Source of the DNA: Tamarix chinensis | Lineage: Eukaryota > Streptophyta > Magnoliopsida > Caryophyllales > Tamaricaceae | Length of the DNA: 64,000 nucleotides | Assembly (NCBI GenBank): GCA_030549775.1 | Contig: CM060180.1 | Coordinates: 35,623,090-35,687,089, forward strand | Direction: 5' to 3' | Shown: positions 11,488 through 23,936 of the stretch, one piece after another | How positions within the stretch are numbered: position 1 is the stretch's first letter | How the letters are laid out: the number at the start of each line of letters is the position of its first letter | Translations under genes and position numbers: made by a program | The notes under the pieces: model-generated | What the model was told of the DNA's origin: nothing | What the model saw: the letters and a program-made list of their open reading frames with translations, nothing else | The model's database searches: none

Positions 11488-12360
11488 TTAGTTTCACTTG
11501 GCATACCCAAATGATGAAAATAAACCACATTTTTATTTCCATTGAGGCACCTAAGTGAAATTAAATTAAAATATGACAATAACTAAATGAAATTATTGAA
11601 AACGTAAGATATCTAGAAAATATTAATCCAAATGTTAAGGTATCTACATGAAAATTTTCCACCTTCATCTATCTAATTACTCCCCCCCCCACACACATAT
11701 TTTAGTATCAAATTATTCCTCTTTCGATTCCACCACAATAAATTCAAAATCTATCTATAAATGATATTTAGAGAATACAAAAATGCCACATCATTTTTTA
11801 ACAAGTCATATCTTTATCATAATTTGATGGAGTAATAAAATTGTGGTATGATTTATTTCCATTTATGATGGCATATCATTTCATATATTATGTAACAAAA
11901 ATGGATAACATTTTTTTAACTTATTAAAGCTTTCTTTTAATTTTTTAATATTTGGTTTAAAAAAATTCATTTATTAATTTAGGTTTTGATTTTGATTTTT
12001 ATTATTTTTAACTTTTTAGTGCTTATTTTTTAATTTTAGAAAAATAAATAATATAAACTTAAAAAATATGAAAATATGACAATATTATTTTAAAAATATA
12101 TTGAATAAGTAATAAAATAATTGAATATTAAATTACTTTATTTTAAATTAACATATTAAGTAAGTATTCATAAATGTAATTGTATGTATATATTTATAAT
12201 ATGTAAAATGTTGTATTTATGCAAAAATAATATTATTTTAATAGAGAAATTATTTTAAGGGAATAAAACTCAAATAATTTTTCCTTTATTGTGAATTCAA
12301 AAATGTTTCTTCCATAATTGAAAAACCCCAAGCATTTATTCTTTTCTTAATTCATAACCT

Positions 12361-14506
12361 TTGTGCATTTTTTTATTTATTCAATAGAGTTTGCCAATTT
12401 ATACTCCATGCTTTGTCTTTGCACAATATCATAATAAAATCATGAAGTACTATGTTTAAATCAATAATGAATTAATTTAGGATCCTTTCATATTTTTCCT
12501 TTTCATTAATTTTTGATTGGTTACTATAATGAGTGTCATTTTGAAGGGAAATTTTAATGCTCTTTGGGTTGTGTTTTTAAACATAAATATAATATAGATA
12601 GATATAAATATAGATACATATTGGAGAAGGTAATAAGAGAGGCAAAGATGCATATGGTCCTATGATATTACATTTTCCTAGCCCATAAGGGCAGGGGGAT
12701 CCTTCCCCCCCCCCCTCTGTCCAATATTTTGTGAGCAGTGTCGGTTGTGCCTCCTTGTGTGGTGGTTAAGGAAAACGAAAGAAACACCGACTCTTGAAAC
12801 AAGGCGTTGCAATACGTTATTCCCAAGCAGCATCGGATTCTCTAACATGTTGTCGAGGATCATATCCATTCGATCGTCCTTATGAGTTATAATGATCGCT
12901 GCTATGGATCATAATCTTTGTTATTGCATGTTGTCGAGGATATGATACTGTTTCGGCATGCATGAAATAGCATGTCCTCTTTGCCTGGATTCCGATCCTT
13001 CCATTGCAAGTGTATATATATATATATATATAAGAAATTAGCATGTCCTATGCATCGACTATTTGTTTTCTTACCAACCACTAAAAAATTAATAATAAAA
13101 AATAAATAATGATGCAAATCATAGCGACAAGAGGCATCAATTAGTGAGTTGGTCATATAACTGCATATTTCATAGCAATAACCTTTAAGATGCAGCCATC
13201 CAGATGCAGTTAATTATGGTGTTGCCAAATGATTCTCTTTTAAAAGTATAGTAAGCATCTGATACAGAGAATCCGAGAGAAAACTTCAATGAATGGTGAA
13301 ACAATGCCACCAGCCCTATATGGCAAGTAGAGTATTAGGACCTCCCCTACCCCAACGGCCCAAGCTTTTTACAAGATAATAAATAAAAAGTTAAATAAAT
13401 AAACAATGAATTTAATTCTCACACTTAACGTTTTTATGCAATGCACCTATCTCTCTGTATAAAAAAAAAAGGAAATTCTATCATTAAATTTTTGTATTAA
13501 AAAATTATTTTAAAAAATAAAGCCTATTTTTTTTATTGTTACTATCACTTTTTTAACTATATATATAATATTTTATTATTTTTTAATATAAAATATAAGT
13601 ATAATTTCAAAACTAATTTTTTTAATTTCTAAAAATACATACAATTTATTTTTAGCAAGTCTATTATTATTATAATTATTTCATCAAGGATTCCCCAATA
13701 CTCAGGACCGAGCAACACTGAGTGACAAAAAAAAATACTTTGGGACCAGAAAGATACAAATAGCATACATCAATAAAAGCAAATTCATGTAACCATAGTT
13801 GTAAGTCCTAGCTTTTTCAAAAATAAATAAATAAACAAATAATCACATATCATTTGAGATCAACTCAATAATCATCTAGCTCAATAAGATCTTTATAATG
13901 GCTACATGTGTTACGGAATAACGTAGATTGAAAGGATATGGACCAATAATTTCTAAAATAATTGAAAATTCAACTACAAAACAGAATAATTGAAAAAAAA
14001 GAAGATATCTTTATTCGTACTCTTGTATAATTATACGATGATTAAATTAATCAATCAATCAATTATACAAATCTATAATTCTCTTTTAAAAAAATTATAT
14101 GAAGAAGAAGAAGAAGTGGGTCGTATGACTTAATGACTACGATTTCATCATGTCTTTTTTTATTTATAAAAGATAAAATCCTACAAGATAAAATAACGTA
14201 TTTTGAAAATAATGATAAAACATGACCCATATTTAAGAATTACGGGATCCCATATTAATTATTTTACTCTCGACTTTTGTTAAAAACACATATAAGTTCT
14301 CAATGAGAAACACAATCCGTGTTAATAAAGATGAGATCCCCATGTTGCTCACATAATTCACCATTTTACACTTAAACTTCTTCAATACCTTCAAGAACCG
14401 ATACAATATTTTGTTATACTTCAAATACCAGATCAAAACTCACATATATAAAGTTACATTATATTATCTCACCTGATCTATATAGTTTACGACCAAATTC
14501 TAAAGT
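12361..14506. other. AT-rich intergenic DNA with short microsatellites
   Basis: No gene recognised. Contains (TA)n at 13013-13032 and (GAA)n at about 14099-14117. A somewhat GC-richer patch at 12.68-13.0 kb repeats the phrase CATGTTGTCGAGGAT twice (near 12846 and 12927) but has no recognisable product. Confidence 0.6.
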
Positions 14507-14514
14507 AATCTAAC
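14507..14514. repeat. 8-bp target-site duplication, left copy
   Basis: AATCTAAC, repeated exactly at 14900-14907 beyond the MITE. Confidence 0.8.
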
Positions 14515-14899
14515 TAGGGACGGCAAAAATTTCCACGAATTTAAAGCCCAGTCGAAAATTTTCCGTTCAGGATCAGGTTCGGAGGAAAATTTTTAAGGAT
14601 GAATTTGGATTCGAGGATTTTTTTCAAGAACGGGCTGGGGACGAGGATATGATCCCCATCCCCGAACCAGTCTCGATATATAAATATGCATATATATACG
14701 CGCATTATAAATTTATAACACTATATCTTTTATAAATAAAAAATAATAAAATAGGAATAAAAAATAAAAATAAAAATAAAAATTTTCGAATATGGCGCGA
14801 GGATAGAGATATATTTCCCACGGATATTAGTGCGGAGGGGATTTATTTCAGGTTCCGAGACGAGGATCCCCATCTCATTCCCAGTTCCCACCATGCCAA
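14515..14899. mobile_element. hAT-type MITE, 385 bp, with decayed right end
   Basis: Starts TAGGGACGGCAAAAATTTCC and is flanked by perfect AATCTAAC direct repeats of 8 bp. The right terminus has drifted: its inverted complement TTGGCATGG matches TAGGGACGG at 6 of 9 positions. The ends carry GGGATCCCC/GATCCCCATC-type words common in this MITE group. No coding frame. Confidence 0.8.
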
Positions 14900-14907
14900 A
14901 ATCTAAC
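14900..14907. repeat. 8-bp target-site duplication, right copy
   Basis: AATCTAAC, identical to 14507-14514. Confidence 0.8.
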
Positions 14908-17900
14908 TTCTGAGACTAAACGCATGTACATGCATGCACGAAGAAATTGAAGCAACGCGCGCAAATGTGAGTACGTGGAATGGACGGGCCTGAGAAGAGC
15001 AAAGTGGGAGAAACGTGTAGAAACCCAACGATCGAAAATGAAAGCCGAGTAAAATTGGATGGCATAGAGCAAAACAACGGCATCGGCCTTTTCCAGCCCT
15101 GGCAGAAAAGACACCCCGTTCTTATCCCACCCACACTGCCATCATCAAGACTTCAAATTAAAGATGCCATTTTTCCCTCGCTTCATTCTGAGCCGTATAA
15201 CATGACTCGCATACAGTTTGAATATATTTTTTCACCTTTCCGGCATTCCTTCATCATTCAAACAGTCAACAACAGGTGCCGATGGCTCCACCATGCACCA
15301 CTAAGCGTAGTAAACTCCATCATAATTAATAAAGCAGCAGCTAAATCCACAAGATGCTGGCACCTGACATGACTTGGCTGCCTGGTGGTTCATGTAAGGT
15401 TCTACTTGGGCAGTTATTATTATAGGAGTAATACAATACTACTTAGGACTTGTGTGATATGGAAATAATAAGAGTAAATAAATTTTTTTCTCTATTTTAT
15501 ATATTTAATATTAAATATTTAATAATAATAAATATATTTTTAATAAAATATCTACTTTAGATCAAATTAAAATCTAAAATAGATATTCATTAGAATAAGA
15601 ATATTTAATTTTAAATAAATTATACAAGATATAGAGATAACTTTTTTACCTCTATTACCATCATACGATCATACCAAACGAGCATTTAAATGGATTTAGA
15701 TAATCGTCATTTTAGTAATTTAATAATAAATTTGACGCGTTATCAAATCATCCGATTTTGAATCACTATTAAAGTTCCTAAATAAATTATGACAAAAGGG
15801 CAAGTGCCAACTTCTAATAATGGATATATATAAAGTCCATCATCAACATTTTATTTTAATAGCCATTCTATGAGATAACAATTGTTAAAATCCGCCCATA
15901 TTTTCAAAACCAACACCTATTTTGGTCACCATTTCAACCCTTTTTGATTTGGATTTTCAATCAGTTTATCTCATACTTGTTCGTTTCCAGTTTACTTCAT
16001 CCCAAAATCAGCTAGTTGTGAGTTCACCTATTTCTTATGTTGTTCTAATTGCCTTCAAGACACTTGGTGTTAATTGCCTTCATCACTTGCTCGGTTCCAA
16101 GAGACCACCCGAGTTATTGTGTCTAGATATGTTTGTTATTATTTGTTCACTTGTGTTTGTTTATTGTTCGGTATTTCTTCTTTATTTTTGTGGTTCATTT
16201 CTCTTGAGTGTTTGGCATAGTTCATTATAAAAACTATTGAGGATTTAAATTCTTCACAATTCTTCAATCTTACCAATTAAAGCTGAGGATTCAAATTAAT
16301 ACTTTAAATATCATATTTTTGATCCATTTTCTATACCTATTCTTTAAAGAACCCGTTATTAAAATTCACACCTCCAAAAATTTTACACTTTTAGAAATGA
16401 TTTTAAGCTAATTGTCATCTAAATACAATTGTTAAAGCTAATATCTATAGTTGTTATAGTAATACCGTGTCACTGAAAATATATATAATTAAATATTTGA
16501 TGCTCTAATAATTATTTTTTCACCGCTGTTTTTTAAAATTTATATTATTTTTATTAAATTTACTTTACAAATTTATACACCACATTGGCGTTAGCAATCA
16601 TCTCATTTATCTAATGCCATTGGCATTAGCAATCATGTCGTTAGATTATATAATTAACTTTTGCGATACACACCAGAAAAAAAGAAAAGAAAAGAGGAGT
16701 ATGTAGCCTTTCCACTTAGTGAAAAAAGCATATACAGAATGAGACACTTTCACAAGCTACGGGCACCTGACATGATATTGATCGCACTATCAGAGAAAGG
16801 TCCACTTTGGCAATAATCATCGGAGACTAATGCTCCTGTCACAAAAACATCCTGATCACCTGGCTTATCTAATGACACGATCAGATCATCAACTTGCGAT
16901 CAACATTTTGGATAGAAATGAAGCTGGATTACTGTCTTTCCAGATCATTTTTATGAAAAGTAAACAATTGTACTCAAATAATAATAGTCGATAATGACAT
17001 ATAATCAGCGATCATCAAGTGTACAGAAGAAACGGTATGTAATGTAAGAATAACACGGAGGAATCCAAGATGGCGCTACAGACATTTGTGGATCCACGCC
17101 TGATATTTCTAGAAAAGGCCTACCCACCTATCCCAACATTTGGGCTAATTTAATTTAAATTTCATGTATTTTAAATAATTTATACATTACAAAATTTCCT
17201 TTCGCTTTGTGTACGATCCTATTAATATTTTTAGTATTAAAATTCTTGAACAATAATTTTTTACGACACATTTTTATAAGATGAATGAAAAAATTGGAGA
17301 ATTTTGATTTTTTTTCTTTGGAATATTATAATTTATTTTTGTTAAATAAACAACATTAAAACTTACAAAATTCAAGTAATATTCTAGAAATTTCCCCAAA
17401 AAAAAATCAATAAATATTCAAAACTTTTTAATTCTTGACATTAAAAAAAAATATCATTTTAGTAACGTAAAACTATAATTATTGATAGGATAGTATTAAA
17501 GTAAATAAATTTTATAATACAGTACTTAAATGAAATTGTTTGAAACATTTACTACCTAAGTAGAATTAGCTCAAATATTATGAAACTTAAGAGAGATTTA
17601 TCTTCTTCATAATCACCCACACCTAATCATACAAACATCATTTTCCAGCTATGAGAATTAACCGAATAACCATATATCCATTCAATCTCCAATCACGCTC
17701 ATGCCATTCTATTCCATTCAAAGTTTACCTCTGTTACATTTGTCAACTTCACTAACAATCAAAGATGCTCCTGACACTGATAGACAACTGACAATGCGAT
17801 TCTTCTGGCTCAAGGAAATCCTTCTAAGTAAGCAATAATTTACCATAAGATACTTTTATGTTATGGCTTAGGTGGACAGTCTACTAGCTATCTAGAATTA

Positions 17901-18282
17901 TTGAAAAGAGTACTTTGCATGACATCCATCCATTGGATCCCTACGAAACAGAAACCACCCTCAATAACATGATTTCTCAAGCCTATCAATCAAATCCATC
18001 ATAGGAGTAGAGCTCTCAAATTGTACTATTGGCTTGTCAACAGGTACACTATATAGTAGCGTAGCTTGCCCTTTCGACTCTAGCAAACCAAATTTCGAAA
18101 AAGCATCAACCAAAACTAGAACTGTTTCAAAACACGCCGCAATAACTTGAAAATTTGTTCATTTACTGTTCCAAGAAATGACCTTGAAACGTCTCTTCAT
18201 AACTATAATGATGCTTAAATAAACCAACCACGCACCAGCCTTGTGGTAACCAATGATCAACAATCCTGGCAGAATGCACAAA
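14908..18282. other. Intergenic DNA upstream of the ENT gene
   Basis: No gene recognised. A GC-richer patch at 14.93-15.42 kb has an open frame (14980-15372) with no recognisable domain. A local duplication of TTAGCAATCAT lies near 16586 and 16627. The last few hundred bases before 18283 should hold the ENT promoter and 5' UTR, but I see no element clear enough to mark. Confidence 0.5.
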
Positions 18283-19769
18283 ATGGAAGAAACAAAGTAT
18301 GCTCAAGAGCAAAGTGAGCCAAGAGACACTTACAGAATTGCTTATGTTATCCATTTCTTCCTTGGTGCCTGCAATCTACTCCCCTGGAATGTTATTATCA
18401 CTGCTGTCGATTACTTCACCTATCTTTATCCAACTAAACACGTGGAGAAGGTATTCTCCATTGCCTATATGAGTTCTTCAATACTGGTATTAGCACTGAT
18501 GACAAGTTGCGGTGAATGGAGCAGAAGACTCAGCTTTAGACAGAGAATGAACACCGGCCTCTTCATGTTCATCACCTCCTTAATGGTGGCTCCCATAATA
18601 GACTGGAAAAGTCCCAGCAGCACGACAAAAGGTGGATCACAACAAGCCTTCGTAATAACCGTGGCATCAGTCTTGATATGTGGCCTAGCTGATGGTTTGG
18701 TTGCAGGAACACTGATAGGATCGGCAGGGAAACTGCCAAAAGAATATATGCAGGCAGTTTTTGCTGGAACTGCTTCTTCAGGTAGCTATCTCCCTCTGGC
18801 CCGTTTCACTCTTCTTATTTTGATGCACCCAACCCCTACCAAATGTAAAGAAAATTCATAATGTCTTTGCAGGTAAGAGACCACATGACCAAAAGACAGG
18901 GCTCAGTCTTACTAACACCTTCCATAGGAATTAGTACAATCATATTCATACATGTGAGCATACATAAATATATAGCCCCGCATATCCTGAAATCATTGCA
19001 TAAGCATACCCAGGGAGGATGATTTGAGATACTCGTACCATACAAATGCTGCGTCTAAATACTATTCTTGGCAGGTGTTCTGGTTTGTATGCTGCGGATT
19101 ATAACTAAAGTGTCGCTTCCGCATAACTCAAGGGGTCTTTGCATAAGTACCCACTTATACTTTATATCTAGTACTGTCCTCCTGCTATGCTGCATGGTTT
19201 GCAGCAATCTGCTATTCGTTCTACCAGTTATGCAGAAACATTACAAGCTTCTAGAAGATAATCAGCACATTTCAAGGCCAGACTTCCGGAACACAGCAAG
19301 AAAAATTTTGTGGCCTGCAGTTGGAATTCTTTCTGTCTACATTGTTACACTATCCATCTTCCCCGGGTTCATAGCAGATGATCTGCAATCCAGGTTCCTT
19401 GGTGATTGGTATCCAATCTTACTGATAACCATATACAATATCTCAGATCTAGTTGGAAAGTCATCAACTGCTCTATATATTCCAAGTAACGTAGGCAAGG
19501 CAACATGGGCATGCATAGCAAGGATTTTGTTTTATCCAATTTTTACAGCATGCCTCCATGGACCAAAGCAGCTCAGAACCGAGTTCCTTATGGTGACCCT
19601 GACATTTCTTCTAGGTATAACGAATGGGTACCTGACAAGTGTTCTAATGATCCTTGCTCCAAAATTAGCACCAGCGGTGGAGGCAGAAACGGCAGCCATC
19701 ATCATGGCAGTGTTTTTGGGAATTGGGCTGGCAGGAGGTTCGGTGCTCGGGTGGCTTTGGATTATTTGA
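18283..19769 (+). CDS. ENT8: Equilibrative nucleoside transporter, ENT8-like (two exons)
   Basis: Coding exons 18283-18781 and 19075-19769, joined across a 293-bp GT-AG intron (donor GTAGCT, acceptor TTGGCAG) in phase 1, give 397 residues, close to the roughly 390 of Arabidopsis ENT8. The protein is hydrophobic throughout, as expected for the 11-helix ENT fold that carries nucleosides across membranes. Visible ENT marks are LLPWN in helix 1 (residues 32-36), PTKHVEKVFS, the IGSAGKLPKEYMQAVFAGTASSG block across the splice, WYPILLITIYNISDLVGKS and the C-terminal FLGIGLAGGSVLGWLW. I chose ATG 18283 because in-frame ATGs at 18253 and 18274 add only a short extension that lacks family character. 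The helix-1 motif reads GACNLLPWN where relatives usually have GAGxLxPWN. Membrane location and substrate are inferred from the family. Confidence 0.92.
18782..19074 (+). other. Intron of the ENT8-like gene
   Basis: GT-AG intron of 293 bases. It begins GTAGCTATC and ends with CTATTCTTGGCAG. Reading through it introduces a stop after residues unlike any ENT, which supports its removal. Confidence 0.9.
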
Positions 19770-20700
19770 ATCCTCCCAAAGAAAAAGGACGCTAGGTTTA
19801 TTTTATACACAAACATCTTACTAGTCCTTGAAAAAGAGGAATCATCAAAGATTCAAAATGGACTCATGAAAATCTAGAGAATTCACAATTGAGAAGTTCA
19901 ATCCCTGAATATGCGCCATCTCCAGCCTTTATGTTCATCATACCTAAGCAATCAATAATCATTAGATTACCTAAAGCAGAGCAAATGCATATTTGGATTC
20001 AATTTATTCTCCACTCTGTGGTTAGTGAAGGTTAATTTCTAAGTTGGAACAAAACACCCTACTTAAGTTTTGTTGCTGCTATTGATTTCGTAAGTTCTAA
20101 AACCGTTTCCAAATCAAGGAACGCACTTTCCATGAGTTCCAAAGGAGCAAAAATCTTTAATCAGACTAACCACCAGCATGGTGAAAAATGAAGCCAGTCC
20201 TGAATACTAAGAGGCTTCGTGCCAAAATTAAAAAGTGATCTTATCTCTCCTTTTTTTTTCTTTTACTTTTTTAAATGAATCTAATTTAATGTTCTTGATT
20301 TTCTATTAAAACCAAATCTATAGATAGTTAACAGACAATATCACCAAAGCCCATATCATGTATATTGAAGTTCATTACATATTACGTGCAATAGATAGAA
20401 ATCATAGAACGATATATTGACTCTTTAAGTGCCGAAACCTTGTTTAAATTCTTCTATAATCAATATGTTGATGACTTCTACTATATTAAATCTTGTTTAA
20501 CATCTTCTATAATCAATATGTTGATGACGTTTACTATATTTTGAACATTGATCTTCTTACCTTCGTAAAAGTAAATCATTAATTAAATAAGAGGAGAATT
20601 GGAAGATGGAAGAACAAAGGCCGCGTAGGAAAACAGTAAAGATGGTTTAGTGAAAGAAATTAGGGATAATGCATCATATAACCTTATATTCAAGTATAAC
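19770..20700. other. 3' flank of the ENT gene and intergenic DNA
   Basis: Presumably includes the ENT 3' UTR. A local near-duplication, CTTCTATAATCAATATGTTGATGAC, occurs near 20451 and 20505 (54-bp spacing). Nothing else recognised. Confidence 0.55.
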
Positions 20701-20971
20701 CATAGTTTTAAAAATCAGATTGGTCATCAAACCAATATCATAACTAATTTACTGGTTTAGTGGTTTGACAATTGGTATAATATTAGGTTAAAAAACTGTG
20801 AAATGTATAAAAAACTAAACTACAAATGAATCTAACCGGCTAGTGAGCGGATTGCTAGTTCCCCCTATCAGACCGGTTGTTGGCTCCTAATAACTAGTAC
20901 GTGGAATCAGGTCGGTGACCTGACCAACTCACTGGTTGGACCAACCGATCCGGTCTAGTTTTTAAACTATG
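20701..20971. mobile_element. Small MITE with CATAGTTT termini, 271 bp
   Basis: Left end CATAGTTTTAAAAATCAGAT and right end, read inverted, CATAGTTTAAAAACTAGACC. The interior is rich in GGTT/AACC and CCGGT words. The flanks AGTATAAC and AATATAAC match at 7 of 8 positions, consistent with an 8-bp target duplication. A second copy of the family is at 30211-30793. Confidence 0.7.
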
Positions 20972-23447
20972 AATATAACACACCAAACTTCTGGTTGAAC
21001 TTGAGTAGTAACATATGCCACTGGATACTAGTTTTGGTACACATACTACCCATCCACCTCTTTTTCTATCAATTTTGATGATGTGACAGTTGGACCAGGA
21101 ACTGAGTAATATTTTAAAATAGCTAGACAAAATTACCTTTAATTCTCTAATTTTCAATTGATACTCTTCTTCAACCTTGAATTATTTCCCATGACCCATT
21201 CATCTGTAAAAATAACAAAATCAACCATTCATACTTGTTTTCCCTATATAATTCAGTTTATGATAATATTTTAATTCTATAATCCTTTCACTTTCCAAAG
21301 CTTGCATGTGATTTATCTCTTCAAATAAAAGCTTACTTTAATTTTTATCCTTCAAATAAAGATATAAAGTGCAGTACCCACAAACAATTCTGATTTGCAT
21401 CCAAGAACAAAATTAATAGAATTAGTAGCTCACAGCCTGAGAATTCTATCTCTTCAAAACTAGTTGTAGATTTATTTTCTGAAGAATTCAACGAGTACAA
21501 GCATTCACACCATGTTCTGTGGTCTTAACTCATTGTCGGCTATGAGATGTAACAACAACTGCAGCACCATCTCAACCTGCAGAGAGTGCAGCAGGAGAAG
21601 AAAGTGACGGAAACTTGTAAAGCTGCTGAGACTTGAATTGTTTCAGCCTATTTACAATTTCCAATCTCATAGATGCAGCACCACAGTATTTTTGGTTTAG
21701 ACTTTTTCAAAAAAATCGACGTCCTCGCAAATTTTCCAACGAATAACTTATGTTAATTGTGAGCTCAACAGCTCAAACAATCTTCAAACTTTATATATAT
21801 ATATAGCTGTGGCCATTCACCAATTTTTGTGGTCATTCTGTTATACAGGAATTTGGGTATGTTAGGGTTTGAATTGGTGGTGGATTTGTCAGTTCTCAGC
21901 AGTAGTTCTACACAAATCTAAGCCATTGTTTAAGTTGCTTGATAGTTCTAGTTTTTCCCAAAGAAAAAATTATTTGAGTTTTATATTGGCTTAATTATTG
22001 AATGGAGAAAAAGAATAAGAAAAATAGGTCATATTAACGAAGAAGAATTAATCTGAAAAATACTGGGAACGTGATTGAGAGATAATGTACATTTGGGTTT
22101 TGTTTTTCTTTTTCCTTTTCTTCTTTATGTTTTTTTTTTTGTAATTGATTTTCCTTTCATTGTTAGGACGCAGTAGAGCGACGAAGAATATGAAGTGTAT
22201 GTGAAGAAGACTTTTTTAATCAAAGGGGTATATTTGTCAAATCATTTCAAAATTTCGTTAAAATCTGCAAAATTAACTGCTACATCATCAAGATTGATGG
22301 AAAAAGAGACGGAAGGGCAGTATGTGCACTAGTATGACCAGGAATATCTAGTGCACTATGCTTAAATACAAGGGTATATGGTGCAATATTCCAAGAAATG
22401 ATAAGACAAAGTCAATTCAGCTATATTTTCAACTATTTGTATATGATTTTTTTTTATTTAGTTAATATATACCTGAAAAGCCCCCAAAAAACAAAGATCC
22501 ACTGCGGCTGCACCACCGACGCACCCCTTAGGTCGGTGGTGAAGGATGATAAAGCCAAAACATTTATATAAAATGGTTTGAAGACTCAGAACCCAAAACT
22601 CAGAATATATCTAATGCACGTTAAAACTCCATAACTGACAAGAAATGAAGCACAATCACTAAGAAGTAAGAACATATCATCAAGCATTCCAAGTCATCAG
22701 AACATCAACCAATAAAGCCAACCTGAGGTCACAATAATTTAAAGTTACGTCACAGGACCAGTACACATCTCTGCTACTTTCGTGTATATTCCAGGTAAAG
22801 GAACTTGCCCTTGCGATGGCCTACTGTTGATTGTTAGTCCAGGCAGCAACCTGGCTAACATGGGTTGGTCTGGTCACACCTTTAATACCCACAAAATAGT
22901 ACTTTTATAAAGCACTTGGAAAATTTAGTGATAACTACCCACCATCTACAGCTGCAATGCAGTTTATGTTCCAGCCCACAGTTATCTAGTTAACAATGGA
23001 ATGGAATCTAGGTCATGCTTTTGACCTTGTAGGCTTAGGAGGACTAGAACTCATAGCTACTATTTTAGATATACTAGGGTCTTAGGTTTACTACTATTTT
23101 TTATTTAGTACTCCTTTCACAATAGAAGATTTATAGTTTTTTTAGTTTTGTTTCATAATATAAGTCATCTTTTGAGTTCCAACAATAATTTATCATTAAT
23201 AACAAATTTGTTTAAGTTCCAATGGACATATTTTAGTCAATTTTCATATCATTCATTCTAAACTTTAATATTGGTTAATATGCATACTAAAAAACTAAAG
23301 GCACTTCACAATAGAGAGTATTATCTCTTAATCATTTTTGGTTGTTTTTAAGACTTATGCATTCCTGTTACCAATCAGCTTAAGTTAATGTTTAGGTTGC
23401 TGTCAGAAACCTTGAGTAGAATATATCGGTTGGACATCAAAGACTAA
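20972..23447. other. Intergenic DNA
   Basis: AT-rich; no gene, element end or strong repeat recognised. Confidence 0.55.
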
Positions 23448-23936
23448 TTGCTTACGCTGCTAATTTTGGATGTTTTCCACCTTTGCCATCAGAGATCTGC
23501 CACCCCTCCATCATCAGTCCATACATCTTCTACCCAGCCCCTTCAACCATTACAATACCACCATTCGGGTCAACATGGAACTTGTTTTCTTCCACCACCA
23601 TGCCACTATAGTCCAACCTCCTTGGTCATTTCCACCCACAAGATAGAACCTGTCATTGCGGCCTTGGGGCAGCATTGCCAGGGCCGCCTCATAGAGCCTC
23701 AATTTACAGGGCCCCCCAATATACTGTGATATTGATGAAAGTAGCCAGACTTGGTCATTTCCACCCACAAGATAGAACCTGTCATTGTGGCCTTGGGGCG
23801 GCATTGCCAGGGCCGCCTCATAGAGCCTCAATTTACAGGGCCCCCCAATATACTGCGATATTGATGAAAGTAGCCAGACAGGTGAAGGGATTCTTCTTGC
23901 CGTCATCAACACATGTTTGATCTTGGCTGCTGTCAT
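23448..23936 (-). pseudogene. Coding remnant with 129-bp in-frame tandem duplication
   Basis: The minus frame 23936-23550 (128 aa) contains a 43-residue unit twice in tandem: a VWLLSSISQYIGGPC block, then YEAALAM.PQG, then NDRFYLVGGNDQ. The units correspond to 129-bp DNA copies at 23621-23749 and 23750-23878 that differ at only a few bases, so the duplication is recent. FYLVGG(N)D recalls a Kelch blade, and downstream sequence in another frame continues with WT.DGG-like words, but the match is too weak to name. Frameshifts and stops follow below 23550. I interpret it as a decayed exon fragment. Confidence 0.4.
23621..23878. repeat. Tandem duplication, 2 x 129 bp
   Basis: CTTGGTCATTTCCACCCACA starts copy one at 23621 and copy two at 23750. 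The copies differ at a handful of positions (for example GCGGCC/GTGGCC and GGCAGC/GGCGGC). Length is a multiple of three. Confidence 0.93.

Larger units (their letters stand above)
9690..12360. mobile_element. Element with long inverted arms, possibly a non-autonomous MULE
   Basis: The left arm (about 9690-10075) and right arm (about 11950-12360) are diverged reverse complements of each other. Matching blocks include TACATTTATTAATACTTA on the left against TAAGTATTCATAAATGTA on the right, and AATAATATTATTTTAATA shared in inverted orientation. The arms are close to 400 bp each and very AT-rich. Long terminal inverted repeats without coding capacity are typical of Mutator-like elements, but I could not place exact ends or a 9-bp target duplication. 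A microsatellite and a Tourist-like MITE lie between the arms. Confidence 0.55.

Noticed and set aside
12678..13156. Two short minus-strand frames in a GC-richer patch
   Set aside because: Considered as a gene fragment, but no domain and stops just outside the frames; left as unassigned.
14980..15372. 130-codon plus-strand open frame in a GC-richer patch
   Set aside because: No recognisable domain, no convincing splice partners, and overlapping minus frames of similar quality; probably chance.
15922..16230. 102-codon hydrophobic plus-strand frame
   Set aside because: The T-rich composition explains the Leu/Val/Phe content; no family resemblance and no neighbouring exons.
19505..19816. Alternative frames overlapping the ENT8-like exon 2
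   Set aside because: Shadows of the true frame; their sequences show no membrane-protein character.
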